A DNA stretch of 64,000 nucleotides from Pseudomonas lurida. GTDB lineage: Bacteria > Pseudomonadota > Gammaproteobacteria > Pseudomonadales > Pseudomonadaceae. The notes under the pieces are model-generated. The model was not told the DNA's origin. It made no database searches and saw nothing but the letters and a program-made list of their open reading frames with translations. Made by a program: the position numbers and the translations under genes. Position 1 is the first letter of the stretch. Every line of letters begins with the position of its first letter. The stretch spans positions 4,943,501 to 5,007,500 of the forward strand of contig NZ_PDJB01000001.1 in assembly GCF_002563895.1 (NCBI RefSeq). The letters are read 5' to 3'. Shown piece by piece: positions 25,197-34,265 of this stretch.

Positions 25197-27248
25197 TTGA
25201 AGCTGGAACTCAAGAACAGCTTGTCGGTGAAGTTGCTACGGGTTGTGCTGCTGTCGGCGTTGATCGTGGGCGTGGCGCTGAGCGTGGCGCAGATCGTCTT
25301 CGATGCCTACAAGACGCGCCAGGCCGTGGCCGGCGATGCCCAGCGCATCCTCGACATGTTTCGCGACCCTTCGACGCAGGCCGTCTACAGCCTGGACCGC
25401 GAAATGGGCATGCAAGTCATTGAGGGTCTGTTCCAGGATGACGCCGTACGCATGGCGTCCATCGGCCATCCCAATGAAACCATGCTGGCCGAGAAGAGCC
25501 GCGCCTTGCAGCAGGCGCCCAGCCGCTGGTTGACCGACCTGATTCTTGGCCAGGAACGTACCTTCACTACGCCCCTGGTCGGCAAAGGCCCCTACAGCGA
25601 GTACTACGGTGACCTGAGTATCACCCTCGACACCGCCACGTATGGCCAGGGTTTTATCGTCAATTCGGTGATCATCTTTATTTCCGGGGTGCTGCGGGCC
25701 TTGGCCATGGGCCTGGTGCTGTACCTGGTCTATCACTGGCTGCTGACCAAGCCGCTGTCGCGGATTATCGAGCACCTGACCTCGATCAACCCCGACCGGC
25801 CCAGCGAACACAAGATCCCCCAGCTCAAGGGGCACGAGCGCAATGAATTGGGGCTGTGGATCAATACCGCCAACCAATTGCTCGAATCCATCGAGCGTAA
25901 TACCCACCTGCGCCATGAAGCCGAAAGCAGCCTGTTGCGCATGGCCCAGTATGACTTCCTGACCGGCCTGCCGAACCGCCAGAAACTGCAGGAGCAACTG
26001 GACAAGATCCTCATCGACGCAGGTCGCCGGCAACGGCGCGTGGCGGTGTTGTGCGTGGGGCTGGATGACTTCAAGAGCGTCAACGAGCAGTTCACCTACC
26101 AGGCCGGCGACAAATTGCTGCTGGCCCTGGCTGATCGCCTGCGGGCCCACAGTGGCCGCCTCGGCGCCCTGGCCCGATTGGGTGGCGACCAGTTCGCCCT
26201 GGTACAAGCCGATATCGACCAGCCCTACGAGGCTGCCGAGCTGGCACAAAGCATCCTTGACGACCTGGAAGCAGAGTTTGCCCTCGACCATGAAGGCATC
26301 CGCCTGCGCGCCACCATCGGCATCACCTTGTTCCCGGAAGACGGCGACAGCACCGAAAAGCTCCTGCAGAAAGCCGAACAGACCATGACCCTGGCCAAGA
26401 CCCGTTCGCGCAACCGCTATCAGTTCTATATCGCCAGCGTCGACAGCGAAATGCGCCGGCGCCGAGAACTGGAAAAAGACCTGCGCGAGGCCCTCAGCCG
26501 CGACCAGTTCCACTTGGTGTACCAGCCGCAGATCAGCTACCGCGACAATCGCGTGGTCGGCGTGGAAGCCCTGATCCGCTGGCAGCATCCTGAACACGGC
26601 CTGGTGCCACCCGACTTGTTCATCCCCCTGGCGGAACAGAACGGGACGATTATCTCGATTGGCGAATGGGTACTGGACCAGGCTTGCAGGCAGTTACGCG
26701 AATGGCATGACCTGGGTTTCACCAGCCTGCGCATGGCGGTCAACCTGTCCACCGTGCAATTGCACCACACCGAGTTGCCGCGGGTGGTCAACAACCTGAT
26801 GCAGATCTACCGCCTGCCGCCGCGCAGCCTGGAACTGGAAGTCACCGAAACCGGCCTGATGGAAGACATCAGCACCGCTGCCCAGCACCTGTTGAGCCTG
26901 CGCCGTTCCGGAGCGTTGATTGCCATTGATGACTTCGGCACCGGTTATTCATCCCTCAGTTACCTGAAAAGCCTGCCCCTGGACAAGATCAAGATCGACA
27001 AGAGCTTCGTTCAGGACCTGTTGGATGATGATGACGATGCCACCATCGTGCGAGCGATCATCCAACTGGGCAAAAGCCTGGGCATGCAGGTGATCGCCGA
27101 AGGCGTGGAGACCGCCGAGCAAGAGGCGTACATCATCTCCGAAGGCTGCCATGAAGGTCAGGGTTACCACTACAGCAAACCCTTGCCCGCGCGGGAGCTG
27201 GCGGCTTTCTTGAAGCAGGCGGAGCGCAATAACGCGGCGATTCTCTGA
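25197..27248 (+). CDS. bifA: BifA, membrane c-di-GMP phosphodiesterase (GGDEF-EAL)
   Basis: A 683-residue inner-membrane protein. Hydrophobic spans at about 12-32 and 154-178 enclose a periplasmic sensor region. A degenerate GGDEF domain carries GGDQF at 329-333. The EAL domain starts with VEALIRW (EAL at 457-459) and keeps VTETGLMED, DDFGTGYSSLSYLK and VIAEGVET, so it looks catalytically complete. The N-terminus MKLELKNSLSVKLLRVV, the GGDQF form and position beside sodB identify P. aeruginosa BifA, which degrades c-di-GMP and favours swarming over biofilm. The start codon is TTG after AAGGAA. Confidence 0.93.
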   Translation: MKLELKNSLSVKLLRVVLLSALIVGVALSVAQIVFDAYKTRQAVAGDAQRILDMFRDPSTQAVYSLDREMGMQVIEGLFQDDAVRMASIGHPNETMLAEKSRALQQAPSRWLTDLILGQERTFTTPLVGKGPYSEYYGDLSITLDTATYGQGFIVNSVIIFISGVLRALAMGLVLYLVYHWLLTKPLSRIIEHLTSINPDRPSEHKIPQLKGHERNELGLWINTANQLLESIERNTHLRHEAESSLLRMAQYDFLTGLPNRQKLQEQLDKILIDAGRRQRRVAVLCVGLDDFKSVNEQFTYQAGDKLLLALADRLRAHSGRLGALARLGGDQFALVQADIDQPYEAAELAQSILDDLEAEFALDHEGIRLRATIGITLFPEDGDSTEKLLQKAEQTMTLAKTRSRNRYQFYIASVDSEMRRRRELEKDLREALSRDQFHLVYQPQISYRDNRVVGVEALIRWQHPEHGLVPPDLFIPLAEQNGTIISIGEWVLDQACRQLREWHDLGFTSLRMAVNLSTVQLHHTELPRVVNNLMQIYRLPPRSLELEVTETGLMEDISTAAQHLLSLRRSGALIAIDDFGTGYSSLSYLKSLPLDKIKIDKSFVQDLLDDDDDATIVRAIIQLGKSLGMQVIAEGVETAEQEAYIISEGCHEGQGYHYSKPLPARELAAFLKQAERNNAAIL

Positions 27249-27375
27249 CCCGTCAAAACGATACTGAATATTTCCCGCTTTAAACTCTTTACACAAAATG
27301 CAAATCTTTCGCATTATGTCGCAGTTTTTGCGCTCCCCCGCGCGCCCTATCAACAACCGAAGCAGGATGTTCGCC

Positions 27376-28719
27376 ATGATTCGTATGCCCCTGGCCACCG
27401 CCAGTCTGCTGGCCATTGCCATTTCTCTCGCCGGTTGCGGTGAAGGTAAAGACAAGGCCGCAGCGCCCCAGGCGCCGACCCCGGCTGCCAGCACTACCGC
27501 TCCAGCGGCTGCCACGCCTGCCGGCAAGGTCGACGAAGCGGCCGCCAAGGCCGTGGTCGCGCATTACGCTGATATGGTGTTCGCGGTGTACAGCGATGCC
27601 GAGTCCACTGCAAAAAAACTGCAAACCGCGGTCGATGCGTTCCTGGCCAAGCCGAACGCCGACACCCTGAAAGCCGCGCGTGATGCCTGGATCGCCTCGC
27701 GCGTTCCGTACCTGCAGAGCGAAGTGTTCCGCTTCGGCAACACCATCATCGACGACTGGGAAGGCCAGGTGAACGCATGGCCGCTGGACGAAGGCCTGAT
27801 CGACTATGTCGACAAGTCCTACGAACACGCCCTGGGTAACCCGGGCGCCACTGCCAACATCATCGCCAACACCGAGATCCAGGTCGGCGAAGACAAGATC
27901 GACGTGAAGGACATCACCCCGGAAAAACTCGCCAGCCTCAATGAGCTGGGCGGTTCCGAGGCCAACGTTGCCACCGGCTACCACGCCATCGAATTCCTGC
28001 TGTGGGGCCAAGACCTCAACGGCACAGGCCCAGGTGCCGGCAACCGTCCTGCGTCAGACTACCTGACCGGCGACGGCGCCACGGGCGGCCACAACGAGCG
28101 TCGTCGTGCCTACCTGAGCGCCGTGACCCAACTGCTGGTCAGTGACCTTGAAGAAATGGTCGGCAACTGGAAACCCAACGTCGAAGACAACTACCGCGCC
28201 ACCCTGGAGGCAGAGCCTGCCACCGACGGCCTGCGCAAAATGTTGTTCGGCATGGGCAGCCTGTCCCTCGGCGAGCTGGCCGGTGAGCGTATGAAGGTTT
28301 CCCTGGAAGCCAACTCGCCGGAAGACGAACACGACTGCTTCAGCGATAACACCCACAACTCGCAGTTCTACGACGCCAAGGGCATCCGCAACGTCTACTT
28401 GGGCGAGTACACCCGCGTTGATGGCACCAAGCTGACCGGCGCCAGCCTGTCGTCCCTGGTGGCCAAGGCCGACCCCGCTGCCGACAGCGTCTTGAAGGCA
28501 GACTTGGCAGCGACCGAAGCGAAGATCCAGGTCATGGTTGACCACGCCAACAAGGGTGAGCACTACGACCAACTGATCGCCGCCGGTAACGACGCAGGCA
28601 ACCAGATCGTGCGCGATGCTATCGCTTCACTGGTCAAGCAGACCGGTTCGATCGAAGCGGCTGCGGGCAAGCTGGGTATCAGCGACCTGAACCCGGATAA
28701 CGCTGAGCACGAATTCTGA
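27376..28719 (+). CDS. icmP: Imelysin-family lipoprotein (insulin-cleaving metalloproteinase-like)
   Basis: A 447-residue outer-membrane or periplasmic lipoprotein. A lipobox (ISLAGC, Cys about residue 22) ends the signal peptide, then comes an A/P/T-rich linker. Two imelysin repeats follow. The GxHxxE motif is in TGYHAIEFLLWGQDLNG, and DEHDCFSDNTHNSQFYDAKG is the second conserved block. Related proteins are associated with iron uptake; the P. aeruginosa homologue was described as an insulin-cleaving protein. The start at 27376 (MIRMPLA) has AGCAGG at good spacing. A strong terminator follows the gene. Confidence 0.88.
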   Translation: MIRMPLATASLLAIAISLAGCGEGKDKAAAPQAPTPAASTTAPAAATPAGKVDEAAAKAVVAHYADMVFAVYSDAESTAKKLQTAVDAFLAKPNADTLKAARDAWIASRVPYLQSEVFRFGNTIIDDWEGQVNAWPLDEGLIDYVDKSYEHALGNPGATANIIANTEIQVGEDKIDVKDITPEKLASLNELGGSEANVATGYHAIEFLLWGQDLNGTGPGAGNRPASDYLTGDGATGGHNERRRAYLSAVTQLLVSDLEEMVGNWKPNVEDNYRATLEAEPATDGLRKMLFGMGSLSLGELAGERMKVSLEANSPEDEHDCFSDNTHNSQFYDAKGIRNVYLGEYTRVDGTKLTGASLSSLVAKADPAADSVLKADLAATEAKIQVMVDHANKGEHYDQLIAAGNDAGNQIVRDAIASLVKQTGSIEAAAGKLGISDLNPDNAEHEF

Positions 28720-28733
28720 TCAGTACGCTGTTG

Positions 28734-28763
28734 AAAAAGGCGACCTTCGGGTCGCCTTTTTTT
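28734..28763. terminator. Rho-independent terminator after icmP
   Basis: AAGGCGACC-TTC-GGGTCGCCTT is followed by T residues. It is preceded by five A, so it can also act leftward. Confidence 0.92.
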
Positions 28764-28792
28764 GTGCCGCCTATCTGGCCATCTCTATCCCC

Positions 28793-28879
28793 TGTGGGTG
28801 CTGGCTTGCCTGCGATAGCGGAGGGTCAGTGATACCGGCTCCAACGGATACACCGCTATCGCAGGCAAGCCAGTTCCAC
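28793..28879. repeat. REPIN, GCTGGCTTGCCTGCGATAGC subtype
   Basis: The arms GCTGGCTTGCCTGCGATAGC and GCTATCGCAGGCAAGCCAG are an almost exact inverted pair, located upstream of trkH. Confidence 0.9.
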
Positions 28880-28968
28880 CTTTGTACCCTGTCGCCTCGG
28901 ACGGCCCGGTTTACAACACCTGCACCGCAGGTAGAATGGCGCCACCCCTCAACACCCGAGCTCACTTC

Positions 28969-30423
28969 ATGGCGTTGCCGACCCTACGCATCATCGGTTT
29001 CATCATCGGCATCTTCCTGATCACCCTCGCAATCGCCATGGTCGTGCCCATGGCGACCCTGGTGATCTTCGACCGCACCAGTGACCTGCCCTCCTTCCTA
29101 TGGGCCAGCATGATCACCTTCCTCGCGGGCCTGGCGCTGGTGATCCCTGGCCGCCCCGAGCACGTGCACCTGCGCCCGCGGGACATGTACCTGCTGACCG
29201 TCAGCAGCTGGGTAGTGGTGTGCATCTTCGCCGCGCTACCGTTCCTGTTGACCCAGCACATCAGCTACACCGACTCGTTCTTCGAAAGCATGTCAGGCAT
29301 CACCGCCACCGGCTCCACCGTGTTGAGCGGCCTGGACACCATGTCGCCAGGCATCCTGATGTGGCGCTCGCTGCTGCACTGGCTCGGCGGCATCGGCTTT
29401 ATCGGCATGGCCGTGGCGATCCTGCCGTTGCTGCGCATCGGTGGCATGCGCCTGTTCCAGACGGAATCCTCGGACCGCTCGGAAAAGGTCATGCCCCGCT
29501 CACACATGGTGGCGCGGCTGATCGTGGCGGCATATGTGGGCATCACTATCATCGGCAGCCTGGCGTTCTGGTGGGCGGGCATGGGCCTGTTCGATGCAAT
29601 CAACCATGCGATGTCGGCGATTTCCACGGGAGGGTTCTCCACCTCCGATGAATCCCTGGCGCACTGGAAACAACCCGCCGTGCACTGGGTGGCCGTGGTG
29701 GTGATGATCCTCGGCAGCTTGCCGTTCACCCTGTATGTGGCCACTTTGCGCGGCAACCGCAAGGCACTGATCAAGGATCAGCAAGTACAGGGTTTGCTCG
29801 GGTTGCTGCTGGTGACCTGGCTGGTACTCGGCACGTGGTACTGGTGGACCACCAACCTGCATTGGCTGGACGCCCTGCGGCATGTGGCGCTGAACGTGAC
29901 GTCGGTGGTCACTACCACGGGTTTCGCGCTGGGGGACTACAGTCTGTGGGGCAACTTCTCACTGATGCTGTTCTTCTACCTGGGCTTTATCGGTGGCTGC
30001 TCGGGTTCTACGGCAGGCGGCATCAAGATCTTCCGCTTCCAGGTCGCCTATATCCTGCTCAAGGCCAACTTGAACCAGCTGATTCACCCACGCGCGGTGA
30101 TCAAGCAGAAGTACAACGGCCACCGTCTCGACGAAGAGATCGTGCGTTCGATCCTGACCTTTTCGTTTTTCTTCGCCATCACCATTTGCGCCATCGCCCT
30201 GGCCTTGTCGCTGCTGGGCCTGGACTGGATGACCGCCCTGACCGGCGCCGCGAGTACCGTGTCCGGCGTAGGTCCCGGGCTGGGGGAAACCATTGGCCCG
30301 GCGGGCAACTTCGCCAGCCTGCCGGACGCAGCAAAATGGATCTTGTCGCTCGGCATGCTGCTGGGCAGGCTGGAGATCATTACAGTCTTTGTTCTGTGCA
30401 TCCCTGCATTTTGGCGTCACTGA
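28969..30423 (+). CDS. trkH: Potassium uptake protein TrkH
   Basis: A 484-residue inner-membrane K+ channel subunit, working with the NAD-binding TrkA (not in the window). Four selectivity-filter regions of the SKT family are visible, including SGITATGSTVLSG, SAISTGGFSTSD, TTTGFALGDYS and STVSGVGPGLGE. The loop GCSGSTAGGIKIFRF is the TrkH intramembrane hallmark. The start at 28969 (MALPTLRIIGF) gives the standard length. Its last 44 bp overlap the end of the convergent AraC-type gene. Confidence 0.95.
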   Translation: MALPTLRIIGFIIGIFLITLAIAMVVPMATLVIFDRTSDLPSFLWASMITFLAGLALVIPGRPEHVHLRPRDMYLLTVSSWVVVCIFAALPFLLTQHISYTDSFFESMSGITATGSTVLSGLDTMSPGILMWRSLLHWLGGIGFIGMAVAILPLLRIGGMRLFQTESSDRSEKVMPRSHMVARLIVAAYVGITIIGSLAFWWAGMGLFDAINHAMSAISTGGFSTSDESLAHWKQPAVHWVAVVVMILGSLPFTLYVATLRGNRKALIKDQQVQGLLGLLLVTWLVLGTWYWWTTNLHWLDALRHVALNVTSVVTTTGFALGDYSLWGNFSLMLFFYLGFIGGCSGSTAGGIKIFRFQVAYILLKANLNQLIHPRAVIKQKYNGHRLDEEIVRSILTFSFFFAITICAIALALSLLGLDWMTALTGAASTVSGVGPGLGETIGPAGNFASLPDAAKWILSLGMLLGRLEIITVFVLCIPAFWRH

Positions 30424-31438
30424 CCGTCGACGCTTCCAGCAACCGCGCCCGGTATTCACCGGGCGTGGCATCGAACCAGCGACGAAATGCGCGGAAGAAG
30501 TTGCTCGGGTCGGCAAAGCCCAACAGGTAGGCAATTTCCAGCAAGGTCATGCTCGGCTGCGCCAGGTACTGCTCGGCCAGTTCACGACGGGTGTCGTCGA
30601 GCAAGGTCTGGAAGCTGGTGCCCTCTTCCTGCAGCCGCCGTTGCAAGGTGCGCTGGGACAGGTGCAACGTCTGGGCCACCACTTCACGCTTGGGCTCACC
30701 CTGGGGCAATAGGCGGCACAACACCTGTCGCGCCTTGTGGGTCACGCGGCTTTCCGAAAAACGCGCCAGGTATTCGCCGGCAAATCGATCATGCAGCAGT
30801 GCCATGGCCTCGTTCGCCGTGGGCAACGGCGCGTCCATGTCGGCCCGTTCAAAAATCAGCGCGTCATAGGGCGCGTTGAATTCCAGCGGCGCGTGGAAGG
30901 CTTGTTTGTAAGGGGCCAGGTCTGCCGGTTGGTCACCTTGCAACACCACCTTGCGCGGCTGCAGGGTTCGACCGGTCAGCCAGCCGCAGAGGGCCAGGGC
31001 ACTGGCCAACGACGCTTCGGCACTTTGGCGCGTGGGGGGTAGATGATCACCGTGCACCGTCAGAATCAGCGCGTAACCTTCGGGGACCAGTCGGAAACTC
31101 AGGTCGGCACTTTCGGCAATGATCCGCTGGTAGCGCACCAGGCGCATGAAACCTTCAGCCAGCGTGTTGCTGGACATCAGCGCATAACCGGCCACATGAA
31201 ACGACGCGGGGCGCACCACCTTGCCCATGTTCAAGCCAATTGCCGGGTTGCCGGACACCTCGACCGCCCGTTGCCACAATCGCGTCATGGCGTCTTGCGG
31301 GAACCGCGCATCGGGGTCATCCAGGGCGGCATAGTCCAGGCCGAGCTGCTTGAACAAGGCGCGGCAATCCAGGCCGTCCATTTCCAATGCCTTGACTATC
31401 CCCATCGCCCAGCTTGCAGAAGTTGTTCGTTCGCTCAT
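30380..31438 (-). CDS. AraC-family transcriptional regulator with arabinose-binding-like domain
   Basis: A 352-residue regulator. Residues about 15-200 form the PF12625-type ligand domain shared with OruR/ArgR-like AraC proteins (FHVAGYALMSSNTLAEGFMRLVRYQRII). The C-terminal AraC domain holds two helix-turn-helices: VAQTLHLSQRTLQRRLQEEGTS and LLEIAYLLGFADPSNFFRAFRRW. The ligand is unknown. The gene converges on trkH, overlapping its 3' end by 44 bp, and diverges from the DUF962 gene. Confidence 0.87.
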   Translation of the reverse strand: MSERTTSASWAMGIVKALEMDGLDCRALFKQLGLDYAALDDPDARFPQDAMTRLWQRAVEVSGNPAIGLNMGKVVRPASFHVAGYALMSSNTLAEGFMRLVRYQRIIAESADLSFRLVPEGYALILTVHGDHLPPTRQSAEASLASALALCGWLTGRTLQPRKVVLQGDQPADLAPYKQAFHAPLEFNAPYDALIFERADMDAPLPTANEAMALLHDRFAGEYLARFSESRVTHKARQVLCRLLPQGEPKREVVAQTLHLSQRTLQRRLQEEGTSFQTLLDDTRRELAEQYLAQPSMTLLEIAYLLGFADPSNFFRAFRRWFDATPGEYRARLLEASTVSDAKMQGCTEQRL

Positions 31439-31598
31439 GGCGTCTTCTTATAAAAGCAGGCTCAAATGGCAGCCAGGAAGCCAAGGATACTAAAGTGGCA
31501 TCTATTGTCACTGGCTGTTACCACTGATCACTCTAGACTCAAATAAGCTCCCCGCCGAACATCTGTTAGGCGGCATAACAATCAAAGGGCCGTTCACC

Positions 31599-31910
31599 GT
31601 GGAAAACGTCAAGCGATTCAATAGCTTTGCTGAGTTCTACCCCTATTATTTGGCCGAGCACGCCAACAGCACGTGCCGTCGCCTGCATTTTATCGGCACC
31701 ACACTGGTCATCGGCATCCTGGCCTATGCCATCGGCAAAGGTTCGCTGGGCTTGCTGATTGCCTTGCCGATTGCCGGCTACAGCTTTGCCTGGATCGGCC
31801 ACTTCTTCTTCGAAAAGAATCGCCCGGCCACCTTTCAGCACCCGTTCTACAGCCTGCTGGGGGATTTTGTGATGTATCGCGACATGATTCTGGGCAAGGT
31901 GCCTTTTTAG
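31599..31910 (+). CDS. DUF962 / Mpo1-like membrane protein
   Basis: A 103-residue protein with two to three hydrophobic segments (TTLVIGILAYAIG; SLGLLIALPIAGYSFAWIGHF). The conserved FYPYYLAEHANSTCRRLHFIG and WIGHFFFEKNRPATFQHPFYSLLGDF carry the histidines that bind iron in yeast Mpo1, a 2-hydroxy-fatty-acid dioxygenase. The bacterial role is inferred to be in lipid metabolism. The start codon is GTG. Confidence 0.85.
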   Translation: MENVKRFNSFAEFYPYYLAEHANSTCRRLHFIGTTLVIGILAYAIGKGSLGLLIALPIAGYSFAWIGHFFFEKNRPATFQHPFYSLLGDFVMYRDMILGKVPF

Positions 31911-32057
31911 GACGACGACCGTTTAAACGATGAAAGTTCATACATCCGTCGACATAAAAATCTTTTTGTCATTTGCAGTGCTGTATCCTGCCAAGGCTTT
32001 TTGAGAGCGCGGAATCACCTGCGATTGAAAAAACAGACTTTGCGAGGAGCGACGACG

Positions 32058-32186
32058 ATGCACGAGATACCTAATCTCCCCTTCCCAAGCCTGCACCCTA
32101 CAGAGCAGCCAACACCGCAGCAGGCCAGCGACAAACAGCCTGAGGCCAAAGAAGCAAAACCAGTCGACAGCGAAAGCCGGGACTGA
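32058..32186 (+). CDS. Very small proline-rich protein (42 aa), hypothetical
   Basis: A 42-residue hydrophilic product, MHEIPNLPFPSL then a P/Q/K/E-rich tail, preceded by GCGAGGAGC. It has no cysteines, membrane segment or recognisable domain. The clean ribosome binding site and upstream promoter-like AT-rich stretch argue it is expressed; homology is unknown to me. Confidence 0.45.
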   Translation: MHEIPNLPFPSLHPTEQPTPQQASDKQPEAKEAKPVDSESRD

Positions 32187-32260
32187 CGCCGTACCAGACC
32201 GTGTGGAAAGCGCGACATTGAGCGCTTTCCACACTGCCTGAATCAATCGAGACGCCCCCC

Positions 32261-32443
32261 ATGACCGATACACTTCCCGACAACCCGGATACCGCCGTAC
32301 TCGACGCCGCCCTGCAAATGGTCGAGATCTGGAACCGCCTCAGCGCGGACAAACAAGCCGCACTGCTCAAGCGCTTCGGTACTCAGGAAAACGCCCTGGC
32401 CGCCCTGGTCACTACGCGATTACTAGCCCCGTCACAGCCCTGA
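32261..32443 (+). CDS. Small conserved-looking protein (60 aa), unknown function
   Basis: A 60-residue acidic, helical, soluble product (MTDTLPDNPDT at the start; IWNRLSADKQAALLKRFG in the middle). Codon use matches the neighbouring genes. It follows the 42-aa gene by 74 bp on the same strand. No domain recognised. Confidence 0.6.
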   Translation: MTDTLPDNPDTAVLDAALQMVEIWNRLSADKQAALLKRFGTQENALAALVTTRLLAPSQP

Positions 32444-32547
32444 TGGGTGTTTGATCGACAGTTTTTTTAGTTTTAGCCGCACGCCCGGCTAAAGCGCCGG
32501 TATCATTAGCAGCCTATCTTTATCTGCTGCGACAGTGGACCTCTCCC

Positions 32548-33744
32548 ATGCCCGATACCCAGCGCCCCATGGCGGTCACGCTGCAAGTTGTTTCCATCGT
32601 CTTGTTCACCTTCATCGGCTACCTGAATATCGGTATTCCCCTGGCCGTGTTGCCGGGCTATGTCCACAGTGAACTGGGCTACGGCGCGGTCATTGCCGGC
32701 TTGGTGATCAGCGTGCAATACCTCGCCACCCTGCTGAGTCGCCCCTATGCGGGCAAAATCATCGATAACCTGGGCAGCAAGCGCGCTGTACTCATTGGCT
32801 TGGTCGGGTGTGGCATGAGCGGTGTGTTCATGCTGCTCGCGGCGTGGTTCTCGAGCCTGCCGGCGCTGAGCCTGGGCAGCCTGCTGATCGGCCGCCTGGT
32901 GCTGGGCAGCGCTGAAAGCCTGGTGGGCTCGGGCGCCATCGGCTGGGGCATTGGCCGAGTCGGTGCGGCGAACACCGCCAAAGTCATCTCCTGGAACGGC
33001 ATCGCCAGCTACGGTGCGTTGGCCATCGGCGCACCGTTGGGCGTGTTGCTGGTGAGAAACTTCGGGCTGTGGAGCATGGGCGTCAGCATCATCTTGCTGG
33101 CGATCGTCGGCGTGTTGCTGGCCTGGAACAAAGTCGCCGCCCCCATCGTCGCCGGCGTGCGCCTGCCCTTCATGAATGTACTGGGCCGGGTATTGCCCCA
33201 CGGGTGCGCACTGGCCCTGGGGTCCATTGGCTTTGGCACCATCGCGACATTCATCACCCTGTATTACACCACCCAGCATTGGGACAACGCGGTGTGGGCC
33301 CTGAGCCTGTTCGGCGCCAGTTTTATCGGGGCACGCCTGCTGTTTGGCAATTTGATCAACCGCATCGGCGGTTTTCGCGTGGCGATTGCCTGCCTGTCGG
33401 TGGAGATTCTCGGCCTGCTATTGCTGTGGCTGGCACCGGACGCGAACCTGGCCCTGGCAGGCGCAGCATTGAGCGGCTTCGGTTTTTCCCTGGTGTTTCC
33501 GGCCTTGGGCGTGGAGGCCGTCAACCTGGTGCCGGCCTCCAGCCGTGGCTCGGCGGTGGGGGCTTATTCGCTGTTCATTGACCTGTCGCTGGGCATCACC
33601 GGCCCCCTCGCCGGGGCTGTGGCAGCAGGCTTCGGCTTTGCGTCGATCTTCCTGTTCGCCGCCCTCGCCGCCCTCGGTGGCCTGCTGCTGAGCGTGTACC
33701 TGTACCGCCAGGCACCCAAGGCCCGTGAAGCACGCGGCGACTAG
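32548..33744 (+). CDS. MFS transporter, YhhS/YfcJ-like
   Basis: A 398-residue major-facilitator protein with 12 predicted spans. The cytoplasmic loop 2-3 motif appears as [22 protein letters not shown]. The YhhS/YfcJ (UPF0226) subfamily includes arabinose-efflux-like exporters; substrate unknown. The last 4 bp overlap the end of the convergent arfB gene. Confidence 0.86.
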   Translation: MPDTQRPMAVTLQVVSIVLFTFIGYLNIGIPLAVLPGYVHSELGYGAVIAGLVISVQYLATLLSRPYAGKIIDNLGSKRAVLIGLVGCGMSGVFMLLAAWFSSLPALSLGSLLIGRLVLGSAESLVGSGAIGWGIGRVGAANTAKVISWNGIASYGALAIGAPLGVLLVRNFGLWSMGVSIILLAIVGVLLAWNKVAAPIVAGVRLPFMNVLGRVLPHGCALALGSIGFGTIATFITLYYTTQHWDNAVWALSLFGASFIGARLLFGNLINRIGGFRVAIACLSVEILGLLLLWLAPDANLALAGAALSGFGFSLVFPALGVEAVNLVPASSRGSAVGAYSLFIDLSLGITGPLAGAVAAGFGFASIFLFAALAALGGLLLSVYLYRQAPKAREARGD

Positions 33745-34154
33745 AAGTCGACCTTGCCGCGCCCAGCCTTGATGCTGCCGCGCTTGGTCTTGGATTCGAG
33801 GCGACGTTTTTTCGAGCCCAAGGTCGGCTTGGTCGGGCGGCGCTTCTTCTCCACCTTGGTGGCGCTGAGGATCAACTCCACCAGACGCTCCAGCGCATCC
33901 GCGCGGTTTTGCTCCTGGGTCCGGTACTGCTGGGCCTTGAGCACCAGCACGCCTTCGCTGGTGATACGGCTGTCGCGCAACGCCAGCAACCGCTCCTTGT
34001 AGAAGTCGGGCAGCGACGACGCCGGGATATCAAAGCGCAGGTGCACCGCGCTCGACACCTTGTTGACGTTCTGCCCACCGGCGCCTTGGGCACGAATGGC
34101 GGTCAGCTCGATCTCGGCATCGGGCAGGTGGACGTTGTTGGAAATCACCAGCAT
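33741..34154 (-). CDS. arfB: Alternative ribosome-rescue factor B (peptidyl-tRNA hydrolase ArfB/YaeJ)
   Basis: A 137-residue protein that frees stalled ribosomes on truncated mRNA. The catalytic GGQ is in [21 protein letters not shown] (about residues 19-39). The C-terminal tail is highly basic ([25 protein letters not shown]), the part that enters the empty mRNA channel. It lacks the stop-codon-recognition domain of release factors. The start [10 protein letters not shown] at 34154 fits the family; upstream in-frame residues do not. Confidence 0.93.
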   Translation of the reverse strand: MLVISNNVHLPDAEIELTAIRAQGAGGQNVNKVSSAVHLRFDIPASSLPDFYKERLLALRDSRITSEGVLVLKAQQYRTQEQNRADALERLVELILSATKVEKKRRPTKPTLGSKKRRLESKTKRGSIKAGRGKVDF

Positions 34155-34223
34155 GGGCAGCGGGATCCTCTGTGGGGGCAGCCAAGGATACGCGAATGCG
34201 CTCGCGCCCATTCCTGAAACAAC

Positions 34224-34246
34224 AAACCCGGCGCATGGCCGGGTTT
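34224..34246 (-). terminator. Terminator of aroP
   Basis: AAACCCGG-CGCATGG-CCGGGTTT, an 8-bp stem ending in a short T-rich segment on the minus strand (TTTGTTGTTT), located 20 bp after the aroP stop codon. Confidence 0.75.
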
Positions 34247-34265
34247 GGTTTACCTCACGCACGCC

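Noticed and set aside
25197..27248. Diguanylate cyclase activity for the GGDEF domain of BifA
   Set aside because: The motif is GGDQF and the EAL domain is intact; phosphodiesterase is the supported activity.
28969..30423. Truncated trkH because of overlap with the AraC gene
   Set aside because: The 484-residue product has the normal TrkH length and all four filter regions; the overlap is only at the 3' ends.
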